DNA of 13,234 nt from Armatimonadota bacterium (GTDB taxonomy: Bacteria; Armatimonadota; Armatimonadia; Armatimonadales; Armatimonadaceae): the NCBI GenBank assembly GCA_014381035.1, contig JACMIS010000400.1:1-13234 (forward strand), written 5' to 3'. The position numbers and the translations under genes are program-made. This document shows, one piece after another, positions 6,462 to 13,234 of this stretch. Position 1 is the first letter of the stretch, and each line of letters opens with the position of its first letter. Below the pieces are notes generated by a model. The model saw only the letters and a list, made by a program, of their open reading frames with translations, searched no databases and was not told where the DNA came from.

Positions 6462-7610
6462 TTAATCACCCTTCTCGAACATGTGGGGAAGAAAGCGGCA
6501 GTCGTTCCCAGTGATACGATGATCGTCCTCGCGGATGCCGATGCCCGCCGCCCAGCCGTTCACCATCCACGAACCGATGACCGGGTAGCCTCTGCCGAAA
6601 TCGGTGAGCGGGAAATACTCCTGGTAGATGCACGGTCCATCATACATCCCGCCGCGCTCCGCGATGACTTCGCCGTCGCGAACGATGCGGGTGTTCGCGC
6701 CCTCGCGTCCTAAAACCGGCTTCTGCACATAATCTCCGGCGAGCGGGGCGAAGTCTGCCGGGAGGAGGTACGGCGAATCGGGGAACAGTCGGTACAGTAT
6801 AGGCAGGATCGCCTTGTTGGATAGCACCATCTTCCACGGTGCTTCCAGCCAGCGTGTCGGGGTTGACGGCACAAATCGCCCGAACCGCTCGCGTACCAGC
6901 CATTCCCATGGATACAGTTTGAACAGGTGGCGGATTGGTCTCTCGTGCTGATCGGTAAAGCCGCGTCGGGGATGATACCCGATCTGCGCGACGGCGATAA
7001 ACTGCGTTTTCAGCCCCGCCTGCTCTGCGGTATCGCGCAGATAGTTAGCGTTCATGAAATCCTCGCCACCCGTGTCGTCGTCAATAATGGACGCGAAATA
7101 CATCGTGGCGTCGCCGATATACTCCGCCTTCGCCGCCGCCCACGCTTCGATAAGCCGCTCGTGGATACTGTTGAACTGATCCAGCGCGGTGTTGTCACCC
7201 GTGATGTCCTTGAACCAGTGCCACTGCACGACGGCGGCTTCGATCAGACTGGTCGGCGTGTCGGCATTATACTCCAGCATTTTGATCCGGTCGCCGTCGA
7301 AAGCGAGGTCGAAACGTCCATAGATCGTGCGTTCGTCGCGCTCCCAACTCGTTTTCACCAGGGGCACGAACGGTGCGGGGATCTGAAACTGCTCCCACAG
7401 ATCCTGCGTGATGACATACTCCGCAGCTTCGAGACACATTTCGTTCAGTTTGTAGGTCGCGGTTTCGAGGTCGGCGATTTCGCGAGCGGAGAACGAATAG
7501 AACGCGGATTCATCCCAGTAGGGAACGTCACCGGTCATGTGATACGTCAACCCCTGCCCGGTGACGATTCGCTGCCAGTCGGGGCGCGGTTCGATAGCAA
7601 CTCGTTCCAT
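6462..7610 (-). CDS. ygiC: YgiC-type glutathionylspermidine synthase-like ATP-grasp protein
   Basis: The 382-residue protein resembles E. coli YgiC/YjfC from end to end: MERVAIEPRPDW at the N-terminus, LEYNADTPTSL (112-122), LFKLYPWEW (229-237), LSNKAILPILY (263-273), QKPVLGREGAN (296-306) and IGSWMVNGWAAGIGIRED (345-362). These correspond to the ATP-grasp synthetase domain of bifunctional glutathionylspermidine synthase; the N-terminal amidase domain is absent. In vivo substrates of stand-alone YgiC proteins are uncertain; ATP-dependent amide-bond formation is expected. It starts 9 bases after a small lipoprotein gene, probably an operon like E. coli ygiB-ygiC. No Shine-Dalgarno precedes the ATG. 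Confidence 0.92.
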   Translation of the reverse strand: MERVAIEPRPDWQRIVTGQGLTYHMTGDVPYWDESAFYSFSAREIADLETATYKLNEMCLEAAEYVITQDLWEQFQIPAPFVPLVKTSWERDERTIYGRFDLAFDGDRIKMLEYNADTPTSLIEAAVVQWHWFKDITGDNTALDQFNSIHERLIEAWAAAKAEYIGDATMYFASIIDDDTGGEDFMNANYLRDTAEQAGLKTQFIAVAQIGYHPRRGFTDQHERPIRHLFKLYPWEWLVRERFGRFVPSTPTRWLEAPWKMVLSNKAILPILYRLFPDSPYLLPADFAPLAGDYVQKPVLGREGANTRIVRDGEVIAERGGMYDGPCIYQEYFPLTDFGRGYPVIGSWMVNGWAAGIGIREDDHRITGNDCRFLPHMFEKGD

Positions 7611-7619
7611 AGAATGCGG

Positions 7620-7895
7620 CTAACCGCCTGCCCGTCCGCTACCGCCACCGAACGAGCCGAACCCGCCTCGCCCGGAAGTCCCCGATACCCCTGTCCCGGA
7701 GCGCGTCCCACCGCCGCCGGTAGTGGAATACGAGCGACCGCCGCCGCCCCCACCCCAATAGGGGCGGTAATACCCCCCGCGACCATTCGGGCGACAATCC
7801 GGCTCTTTCTTCGGGTCACAGTCGCGGGAACACCCGGCGAGAAGCGCGGGCGTCAGAATCGTGAGCGACACGGCGGCACAGGATCGTTTATTCAT
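7620..7895 (-). CDS. Small Gly/Ser-rich lipoprotein, YgiB-like
   Basis: This 91-residue protein has a lipoprotein signal: basic MNKR, a hydrophobic stretch and the lipobox LAGC with C22 as the lipidated cysteine. After a short charged C/D/K/P segment (C22, C27 and C34), the rest is Gly-, Ser-, Arg- and Tyr-rich, ending RGGFGSFGGGSGRAGG. The RGGFGS ending and the position just before a YgiC-type gene recall YgiB (DUF1190) lipoproteins, but overall similarity is too low-complexity to be sure. It would be anchored in a membrane facing the periplasm. GAGGAA lies about 12 bases before the ATG. Function is unknown; a role with the YgiC-like enzyme is inferred from context. Confidence 0.75.
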   Translation of the reverse strand: MNKRSCAAVSLTILTPALLAGCSRDCDPKKEPDCRPNGRGGYYRPYWGGGGGGRSYSTTGGGGTRSGTGVSGTSGRGGFGSFGGGSGRAGG

Positions 7896-7928
7896 AATTT
7901 ATAGTCGTTCCTCGGATGAAATAGTTGC

Positions 7929-8017
7929 GGGTGGGTGGTTAGGTCGTTGGGTATCGGACTGTTCACCGTCCGAACGAGGCTTACAACCCAATAACCCGAC
8001 TACCTAACCCTCGCCCC
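7929..8017. repeat. Large imperfect inverted repeat built of G-run/C-run units
   Basis: Left arm GGTTAGGTCGTTGGGTAT (7937-7954) and right arm ATAACCCGACTACCTAACC (7991-8009) are near-complements. Between them is a small hairpin with arms TCGGAC (7954-7959) and GTCCGA (7968-7973). G-runs (7929, 7933, 7942, 7949, 7956) and C-runs (7987, 7995, 8003, 8008, 8014) recur at about 7-8 bases in the inner parts and closer outside. It fills most of the gap between the lipoprotein and HD genes and its right arm contains the HD stop codon. It may also act as a terminator for the HD gene. Confidence 0.6.
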
Positions 8018-8603
8018 ACATCTTCGCCTCTCCCGCCCGCCGGTAGATCTCATCTAACAGTTCGCCGAAGACCGGGGCGGTTTCGCGCGGGAGATCGGTC
8101 CGCATTGTGGTACGCTCCGGCGTGATACCGTGCTCGCGCCACGGGCGACCGTCGGCGATGTAGTTCTGCATGAATGCTTGCAAACGGTCACAGGCGTTCG
8201 CGAGGCGCGATTCGGGCGTGATTTTGGCTTCGAATTCATGCCACAGTTCGGCGAAATACGCGCCGGTATCGGCGGGAAGTTCGTCGCCGAACAATCGCCG
8301 TCCCGCTTCCTGTTCGCGGCCCGCCTGACCCGCGACCGCCGCCGCATCATACGCGAACGTGTCGCCCGCGTAGATCTCGACCAGATCGTGTACCAGGACC
8401 ATCGCGAGAGCGCGTCCGAGATCCACCTCGAACCCGACTTCCTTATGCAGTACGAGCAGACACAACGCCATGTGGAAGCAATGTTCGGCGTCGTTTTCAT
8501 GCCGGGGCGAACCACCGACGTAGTTCCGCCGCTCGATACTTTTCATGCGGTCCGCGAGAACAAGAAAGTCAAACAGTTTTTCGTGGCGTTCGGATAAGGG
8601 CAT
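8004..8603 (-). CDS. HD-domain hydrolase (HD_3 / YfbR-like)
   Basis: The 199-residue protein has a metal-dependent HD phosphohydrolase core: ENDAEHCFHMAL (36-47, with H41), HDLVEIYAGD (72-81, with H72-D73 and E76) and NACDRLQ (136-142, with D139). The order H...HD...D fits the HD_3 group that includes the 5'-deoxynucleotidase YfbR; the substrate is most likely a nucleotide, but this is inferred. The terminal residues WGEG and the TAG stop lie within a G-run inverted repeat. A second, partial G-run repeat lies just upstream, and no Shine-Dalgarno is seen before the ATG. It follows the M24 peptidase gene after 47 bases on the same strand. Confidence 0.85.
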   Translation of the reverse strand: MPLSERHEKLFDFLVLADRMKSIERRNYVGGSPRHENDAEHCFHMALCLLVLHKEVGFEVDLGRALAMVLVHDLVEIYAGDTFAYDAAAVAGQAGREQEAGRRLFGDELPADTGAYFAELWHEFEAKITPESRLANACDRLQAFMQNYIADGRPWREHGITPERTTMRTDLPRETAPVFGELLDEIYRRAGEAKMWGEG

Positions 8604-8606
8604 CGG

Positions 8607-8636
8607 CGTTGGGCTGTTGGGTGATTCGGTACTGGG
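8607..8636. repeat. Partial G-run repeat upstream of the HD gene
   Basis: The units GTTGGG at 8608-8613 and 8616-8621, then CGG and CTGGG near 8627-8636, recur about every 8 bases. They resemble the left arm of the element at 7929-8017, but no complementary right arm is evident. Confidence 0.35.
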
Positions 8637-8650
8637 TCATCTGCCCGGTA

Positions 8651-9790
8651 TCAGGACAAAACGACCAGATCCTTCCGGCTCTTCGATAGGATTTCGTTGC
8701 CGGTCTCCGTAACCAGGACAACGTCCTCGATGCGCACACCGCCGAGACTCTCGATGTACGCGCCCGGTTCGACGGTGACTACCATGCCGGGGCGCAGTTC
8801 GACTTCGTCAATCAAGCCGAGGGCACGACCGTCGTGCACCACGCGCCCCAATTGGTGCCCGGTGCCGTGTCCGAAATATTGCGACAATCCATCGGCTTCC
8901 AGCGATTTGAACGCGACCGCGTGAACATCCTTGCCAATCGCTCCAGGACGAACTGCCGCGATAGCCGCTAATTGCGCCCGCAGGACCGCGTCGTACATCG
9001 CCCGTTGCTTGTCGCTCGGCTCGCCACCGATTACAAGTGTGCGCGTCATATCGGAGCAATAGCCGTTCAGTTCCGCGCCGAAGTCTAAAAGCAGAAATTC
9101 CGGCTCGCCGCTCGACCCGATGACACGGTCCGAGGGGCGACCGTGGATCAATGCCGAATTCGGTCCCGAACCCACGATGCTATCGAACGACAACCGATCC
9201 GCGCCGCTCTCGCGCATGAAGACTTCCATCTTCCACGCCAGTTCGCGTTCGGTAAGGCCCGGCTTCGCGGCGGTCACAATGTAGTCGAAACACCGGTCGG
9301 CGAGCGCGATGGCGTTGCGCAGGCGTGCTATCTCATCGGCATCCTTGATGGCACGGACCGACTCCACATAGCCGCTTTTGCCCGTGAGCGCGATCTGTTT
9401 TCCGTCCCCGTTTTCACCGTCCAGCGCAACGCGTAGCGCGCTGAACGCTTTCACAGTTACGCTTGCTTCTTCAAAGCCGGCGTTCGGGAGGTTACGCTTA
9501 CGGATTTGCTCCGCCGCCGCTTTCGCGAGGTCGGTTCCCTGCGGCATGATCAACCGTTCGAAACCGGGCACCTCTTTCGCCGCCTGAATTTCGTATCGCC
9601 CATCGGTGAAGAACAAAGCCTCGTCCGGCGTGACGATGACCAGCCCATTTGATCCGGTAAACCCCGTCAGATAACGGCAGTTTTCCAGATTGGAGACGAT
9701 GAGCGCGGCGATTGCCGGGTTGTTCTCGGCGACTTCGGGGAGGCGTTCGCGCAGGGTAGAAACACGATGGGGATACTTAAATTCAGTCAT
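8651..9790 (-). CDS. M24B metallopeptidase, Xaa-Pro dipeptidase/aminopeptidase type
   Basis: The 379-residue protein has the two-domain layout of creatinase/prolidase-like enzymes: an N-terminal domain (about 1-145, with [13 protein letters not shown] at 37-49) and a pita-bread catalytic domain. The five metal ligands align as D236 (LLLDFGAE), D247 (CSDMTRT), H312 (GHGTGHQLG), E341 (VEPGAY) and E355 (VRIED), with H308 and H319 as the other active-site histidines. It should cleave Xaa-Pro bonds in cytosolic peptides; dipeptidase versus aminopeptidase cannot be told here. It lies 17 bases after aroQ. The same order occurs in Bacillus (yqhS-yqhT), where efp follows; here efp does not. An AGGA is 15 bases from the ATG, an unusually long gap. 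Confidence 0.92.
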   Translation of the reverse strand: MTEFKYPHRVSTLRERLPEVAENNPAIAALIVSNLENCRYLTGFTGSNGLVIVTPDEALFFTDGRYEIQAAKEVPGFERLIMPQGTDLAKAAAEQIRKRNLPNAGFEEASVTVKAFSALRVALDGENGDGKQIALTGKSGYVESVRAIKDADEIARLRNAIALADRCFDYIVTAAKPGLTERELAWKMEVFMRESGADRLSFDSIVGSGPNSALIHGRPSDRVIGSSGEPEFLLLDFGAELNGYCSDMTRTLVIGGEPSDKQRAMYDAVLRAQLAAIAAVRPGAIGKDVHAVAFKSLEADGLSQYFGHGTGHQLGRVVHDGRALGLIDEVELRPGMVVTVEPGAYIESLGGVRIEDVVLVTETGNEILSKSRKDLVVLS

Positions 9791-9807
9791 AGATTAATGG
9801 ACACTTC

Positions 9808-10296
9808 CTAAATGGGGTTTCGTTTCTTTTGTACCATAGCAACGGCGGCAGACACACCCAGCAGATACGAATCCGCGCCAAACCCGGCTATCTGCCCTGT
9901 CGCGGCAGGAGCAATCACGGAATGACGCCGGAACTCCTCGCGGGCATGGACATTCGACAGATGCACTTCGACGACGACGATTTTGTCGGAAACGGCGCGA
10001 ATCGCGTCCGCGATGGCGTGCGAATAGTGGGTGTACGCGCCGGGGTTCAGAACGATGGCGTCCGCGCTACCTTGCAATACGGTTTTGTGAATTGCATCCA
10101 TCAAGGCACCTTCCTGGTTGGATTGAAGACAATCCACGATAACGGCACCGATAGCATTCGCGTGGGCGCGAATGCTACCGTCAACGTCGGCGAGCGTTTG
10201 AGAGCCGTACACCCCTGGTTCACGCATCCCGAGCATGTTCAAGTTAGGTCCGTGCAAAACTAGAACACGGACGGCAGCAAGGTTAGTTTCAGGCAT
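9808..10296 (-). CDS. aroQ: Type II 3-dehydroquinate dehydratase
   Basis: The 162-residue enzyme converts 3-dehydroquinate to 3-dehydroshikimate in the shikimate pathway. All expected active-site residues are visible when aligned to the M. tuberculosis enzyme: N18 and R25 in [17 protein letters not shown], catalytic Y30, N84 and H90 in [11 protein letters not shown], catalytic H112 in [18 protein letters not shown], and R123. QSNQEG (58-63) and GFGADSY (138-144) complete the signature. Length is slightly above the usual 140-150 because of about 8 extra N-terminal residues; the ATG at 10296 is the first good start. A TATGAT lies 11 bases before it without a convincing -35 box. It is probably cotranscribed with the M24 peptidase. 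Confidence 0.96.
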   Translation of the reverse strand: MPETNLAAVRVLVLHGPNLNMLGMREPGVYGSQTLADVDGSIRAHANAIGAVIVDCLQSNQEGALMDAIHKTVLQGSADAIVLNPGAYTHYSHAIADAIRAVSDKIVVVEVHLSNVHAREEFRRHSVIAPAATGQIAGFGADSYLLGVSAAVAMVQKKRNPI

Positions 10297-10337
10297 ATCG
10301 TCAAAATATCATAGATTGCGGGGGTTTCACCCACCGT

Positions 10338-11351
10338 TCACAAAACCTGTGTCACTCCGGTATCCGAGGCGAGGATGCCCGCACTGAGGGTTTCCTGCGC
10401 GATGAGCGACGTTTCCGCATTACAGATGCCCTCAATCGGCGCGCCAGTTTCGATGCAATGCAGAAAATACTCCGGTCCCGAGCGGCGCGGCGAAACCGTT
10501 GCGGGCGCGGGAATCGTTTCCACTTCCCCGCCGACTTTTTGCAGGACCACGGCACCGTTTACAACGCCAATCGTGCCGCCCGAGCCGAACGCGACCGGGT
10601 TCGGTCCGAGTGTCCATGACGGTTGTATCCACGATGCCTCCGCGACGCCGAGTGCGTGCGGGTACTGGAGGGTGAGGACAGCGGCGTCGTCAGGTAGCGG
10701 ATACTCTTTTGCCAGCACCCCGCGCAATGCCGTGACCCGCGACGCACGACCGAGGATATGGGCACACATCACCGCGCCGTAACAACAATAATCCATGTAC
10801 GCCCCCGCGCCGTTTTTTTCCGCGTCGTAGAGCCATTCGACGAAGTGGGGGTCGCACCCGATCTCGCGCGGTCCGTTATGCGCCGAGCGGTATCGCACAA
10901 AGCGAACGTCGCCGATCTCGCCCGCCGAGATGCGACGCTCCCACTCCTGAAACGCCGGATTCGACGCCGTGGGCCAGTTGATGAACAGCCGGGTGTTGTG
11001 CCGCTTCGCCGCGTCCACCATCCGTTTCGCTTGCGCAAAGGTCGCCGCCATCGGTTTCTCGCTGATAACATGCAAGCCACGCTCGGCGGACGTTTCCACG
11101 ATGTTTGCATGAACATTGTTTTCCGAAGCGCATTGCACGACGTCCAGCGTGCCGCCCTCGGCGTCCAACATCGTCTGCCAGGACGGATACAGGCGGGCTT
11201 CGGGGAACATCTGCGCGAACCGTTCGCGCAGCGGTTCGTTTACATCGCCCGCCGCGACGATTTGTGCGTTCGTTAACGATTTCCAGTGATTGAGTTCGCC
11301 CCAGATATGGTCGTGAACCAGAGAAGCGACGCCGATTTTATACGTTTTCAT
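10338..11351 (-). CDS. Gfo/Idh/MocA family oxidoreductase
   Basis: The 337-residue protein has an N-terminal nucleotide-binding fold and the hallmark EKP (98-100) in HVISEKPMA. The C-terminal domain carries GAGAYMDYCCYG (181-192), where D187 and Y191 fall at the catalytic D-x3-Y/H positions. The first Rossmann loop reads GVASLVHDHIWGE instead of the usual G-x-G-x-x-G, typical of a diverged subfamily. No signal peptide is seen. It probably oxidises or reduces a sugar or sugar derivative with NAD(P)(H). It starts 13 bases after the GMC oxidoreductase gene, so a shared pathway is likely, for example handling of 3-keto-sugars. Confidence 0.88.
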   Translation of the reverse strand: MKTYKIGVASLVHDHIWGELNHWKSLTNAQIVAAGDVNEPLRERFAQMFPEARLYPSWQTMLDAEGGTLDVVQCASENNVHANIVETSAERGLHVISEKPMAATFAQAKRMVDAAKRHNTRLFINWPTASNPAFQEWERRISAGEIGDVRFVRYRSAHNGPREIGCDPHFVEWLYDAEKNGAGAYMDYCCYGAVMCAHILGRASRVTALRGVLAKEYPLPDDAAVLTLQYPHALGVAEASWIQPSWTLGPNPVAFGSGGTIGVVNGAVVLQKVGGEVETIPAPATVSPRRSGPEYFLHCIETGAPIEGICNAETSLIAQETLSAGILASDTGVTQVL

Positions 11352-11364
11352 AGTGGTAATTTCT

Positions 11365-12981
11365 CTAACCTTCGCGCAGGATATGGTCCGCCGTGCGATA
11401 CGCGAGTGCCATGATCGTCAGAAAGGGGTTGAACCCGCCGTTCGTGACGTGTACCGAGCCGTCGCCGATATACAGGTTCGGGTGTCCGTGAACGCGGCAG
11501 TTCCGGTCGGTGACACTGGTGCGCGGGTCGTCGCCCATCCGGCATGTTCCCGCCTGATGTTGACCGCCCGACAGCGACTGACCGGGCGGCGTTCCCCAAG
11601 TTTCCACCGCGCCCGATGCCAGCAGCCACTCCCGCGCCCGGTCGAACATGAACGCCGACGTTCGCACAGTCTCTGAATGAGTCGCCCCGGAAAGTCGGAC
11701 AGCGGGTATCCCAAATTTATCCCGAATATCCGGGTCCAGCGTGACGCGACAGTCGGGCGAGGGGATCTCCTGCACGGGACCGCACACCTGTAACACGCGC
11801 TGATAGTTTACCTGCATCCATTCTTTCGCCGTCGCCCCCCAGCGCGGCAAACCGGGCGGGGTATTACGCTTCCAGAACGTCGCCGGAAGCACCACGAAAT
11901 CATCCGCGATCATCGCACCGCCGATAACACCGTCGTTACCGTGGCTGAATTTACAGGTAGCCGTGGAGGGACCGGGACCGACGCCGTCGTTGATGTCGGT
12001 CTCGAACCGCCCGTAAACGCACGGGTAATAATGCCCCTGCAAGTGCCGCCCGACATTGTCGCCACCGATGCCGGAAAGCAACAATAGTCGCGCCGTTTCG
12101 ACCGCCCCACCCGCGACAACCACCATGTCCGCTTCCACCGTCACCGGGATACCGTCCGCCGCGAAATAGGAGACACCAGTGATACGCCCCGAATCGTTCC
12201 GCTCCAGACGCGAAACCGTCGCCCCGGCGATGAGCGTACACCGCCCGGTCAGTGCCGCACGCGAGATTAACGTATTCTGTGAACCATTTTTCGCGTCCAC
12301 CGGGCACGCGAACCCGACGCATTCCGGGCAGTGGATGCAAGCCGGGCGACCATTATACGGGACACTATTGATCGCAAGCGGCACCGGGTTCGTCCGCCAG
12401 CCGAGCGACGCCGCCCCGGCACGTAGCGTCCGACCAGGAACCGTATCGGGTGTCACGGGGGGCATCGGGTACGGCGATTCGTAGCGCGGCAGATGCGCCA
12501 TCGCGTCGGCATCACCGGCGACACCTAACTCCCGCTCCGCACGGGCATAAAACGGCGCGAGCTCGGCGTAATCGAGCGGCCAGTCCGCGAGCGACGAACC
12601 GTCCGGTACCCCGTAGGTAGTCGCCATGCGAAAATCCAGCGGGTGAAAACGCCACGCCTGCGCACCGTATACCCGCGTCCCGCCGCCGACGATAAACGCG
12701 TTGTGCGAATAGCCGCCTTGATGCGCGAGTGCGGTGTGCGTTTTGCCCGAACGAAAATCCTCGAACACACGCGGGTCCCCGGCGAGATCATCGGGACCGG
12801 CGTTGACGCCGTATTGCGAGAGCCGCTGATTGCGTAGATGGTCGCGCCCTATATCGGCGTAGTCCGGGGCGTTGCGCCCTTTTTCCAGAAGTAAAACCCG
12901 CTTCCCGCCCTCGCTGAGCAGACCGGCAAGCACTCCCCCGCCCGCGCCCGCCCCGATAATAATCACGTCAAATCGGTTCAT
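11365..12981 (-). CDS. GMC-family FAD-dependent oxidoreductase with four-Cys cluster
   Basis: From the ATG at 12981 the product is 538 residues. The FAD-binding motif IIIGAGAGGG is at 7-16 with acidic E33 in LLLEKG. The substrate region holds C215, C218, C221 and C226 spaced C-x2-C-x2-C-x4-CP, suggesting an iron-sulfur centre as in FAD-dependent sugar dehydrogenases. The C-terminal GMC motifs are GGQHQAGTCRMG (472-483, H475) and GGFNPFLTIMA (515-525, N518), the catalytic His-Asn pair. The frame is open upstream to 13059, but 12981 is preceded by AGGGAAG (12992-12986) at 4 bases and overlaps the previous stop by ATGA. Oxidation of a sugar hydroxyl, for example at C3, is inferred from context. 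Confidence 0.9.
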   Translation of the reverse strand: MNRFDVIIIGAGAGGGVLAGLLSEGGKRVLLLEKGRNAPDYADIGRDHLRNQRLSQYGVNAGPDDLAGDPRVFEDFRSGKTHTALAHQGGYSHNAFIVGGGTRVYGAQAWRFHPLDFRMATTYGVPDGSSLADWPLDYAELAPFYARAERELGVAGDADAMAHLPRYESPYPMPPVTPDTVPGRTLRAGAASLGWRTNPVPLAINSVPYNGRPACIHCPECVGFACPVDAKNGSQNTLISRAALTGRCTLIAGATVSRLERNDSGRITGVSYFAADGIPVTVEADMVVVAGGAVETARLLLLSGIGGDNVGRHLQGHYYPCVYGRFETDINDGVGPGPSTATCKFSHGNDGVIGGAMIADDFVVLPATFWKRNTPPGLPRWGATAKEWMQVNYQRVLQVCGPVQEIPSPDCRVTLDPDIRDKFGIPAVRLSGATHSETVRTSAFMFDRAREWLLASGAVETWGTPPGQSLSGGQHQAGTCRMGDDPRTSVTDRNCRVHGHPNLYIGDGSVHVTNGGFNPFLTIMALAYRTADHILREG

Positions 12982-13234
12982 CGTGCTTCCCTGCCTACCG
13001 GGCAAAAACCGACCAGGTCCCAGCCCGCCGGAGACGCGTAAAAACCTTCGGTAATCCACTCGACGATCCGCCGGAACGGTCGCCCGGTTTCGGGGTCCGC
13101 TTCGAGTCGCGTCAGTAGTTCGTCCCGCGCCTCGTCGGAAAGCGCGGCGAAATCCCCACCCGTCTCCTCATTTAAAAAAAGCAGGAACGACCGGCACGCC
13201 TCGTAATGATTCGAAAGTGCCCCGCCGGGCGCGA
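12978..13234 (-). CDS. Gluconate 2-dehydrogenase subunit 3-like protein (5' partial)
   Basis: Only the last 84 codons plus TGA are in the window; the first complete codon is at 13232-13230 and the start lies beyond the right edge. The end, FRRIVEWITEGFYASPAGWDLVGFCPVGR, resembles the C-terminal part of gluconate 2-dehydrogenase subunit 3 proteins, with the conserved EGFY-x-x-P and W-x-x-x-GF. Such proteins are small partners of GMC dehydrogenases and often carry the Tat signal that exports the complex; that end is not visible. The stop codon overlaps the GMC start by ATGA, strong support for a two-subunit enzyme. Confidence 0.75.
   Translation of the reverse strand, partial: APGGALSNHYEACRSFLLFLNEETGGDFAALSDEARDELLTRLEADPETGRPFRRIVEWITEGFYASPAGWDLVGFCPVGREAR

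Noticed and set aside
7744..7767. CCGCCCC...GGGGCGG inverted repeat in the lipoprotein gene, similar to the GAAT-loop palindromes
   Set aside because: The loop is AATA and the run coincides with a string of Gly codons, so codon composition explains it as well as shared ancestry does.
6927..7904. 325-codon open frame on the plus strand, antisense to the ygiC-like and lipoprotein genes
   Set aside because: The opposite strand encodes clear YgiC and lipoprotein products. The plus-strand peptide is Arg/Gly/Pro-rich with no recognisable motif, as expected for a shadow frame in GC-rich DNA.
10310..10335. Possible terminator between the Gfo/Idh gene and aroQ
   Set aside because: Only a 3-4 bp stem around GGGTGAAACCC and no T-run; too weak to call.
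10758..11276. 172-codon open frame antisense to the Gfo/Idh/MocA gene
   Set aside because: It is Arg-rich without motifs; the minus-strand gene explains the region.
12982..13059. N-terminal extension of the GMC gene to the ATG at 13059
   Set aside because: It overlaps the subunit-3-like gene. The ATG at 12981 has a good ribosome binding site and begins directly at the FAD-binding motif.

Overview
The window is a gene-dense, GC-rich bacterial chromosome segment with 13 protein-coding genes. Two are cut by the window edges, and no gene-free stretch exceeds about 180 bases. No tRNA, rRNA, CRISPR array, transposase or phage gene was seen. Three features suggest a deep-branching Gram-negative lineage, and Armatimonadota or a neighbour is my best guess: an omega subunit with a long acidic tail, a GMC oxidoreductase paired with a gluconate-dehydrogenase-subunit-3-like protein and a Gfo/Idh/MocA protein, and aroQ next to an M24 peptidase. 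The sequence alone does not prove this.

Left part (1-3254). A GH76-type glycoside hydrolase, truncated at its 5' end, overlaps a DUF1992 gene by ATGA. This pair converges, with a 27-base overlap of coding ends, on a minus-strand potassium-channel-like gene. A strong hairpin separates the channel gene from rpoZ, which lies just downstream of an HspR-like MerR regulator on the minus strand.

Centre (3255-6461). The 178-base region between the divergent regulator and rlmN holds a good promoter in each direction, plus a palindrome lying across the -35 box of the regulator promoter. rlmN overlaps by ATGA a gene for a 628-residue protein with a coiled coil and a C-terminal NYN/PIN-like nuclease domain. 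Two repetitive palindromic DNA elements sit in frame in the linkers of this nuclease gene. A near-copy of one of them forms the hairpin between this gene and the convergent ygiC-like gene.

Right part (6462-13234). All genes are on the minus strand. In transcription order they are: a gluconate 2-dehydrogenase subunit 3-like protein (partial), a GMC oxidoreductase, a Gfo/Idh/MocA oxidoreductase, aroQ, an M24 Xaa-Pro-type peptidase, an HD-domain hydrolase, a small Gly/Ser-rich lipoprotein resembling YgiB, and a YgiC-type glutathionylspermidine-synthase-like ATP-grasp enzyme. The first three probably form a sugar oxidation module. aroQ plus the peptidase is a known conserved pair. The lipoprotein plus YgiC recalls the enterobacterial ygiB-ygiC pair. 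G-run/C-run repeats with 7-8 base spacing occupy both gaps flanking the HD gene.

No complete new defence or mobile system is visible. The most unusual signals are the dispersed palindromes and G-run repeats that have entered coding sequence, and the coupling of an rRNA methyltransferase gene to an uncharacterised coiled-coil/NYN nuclease.
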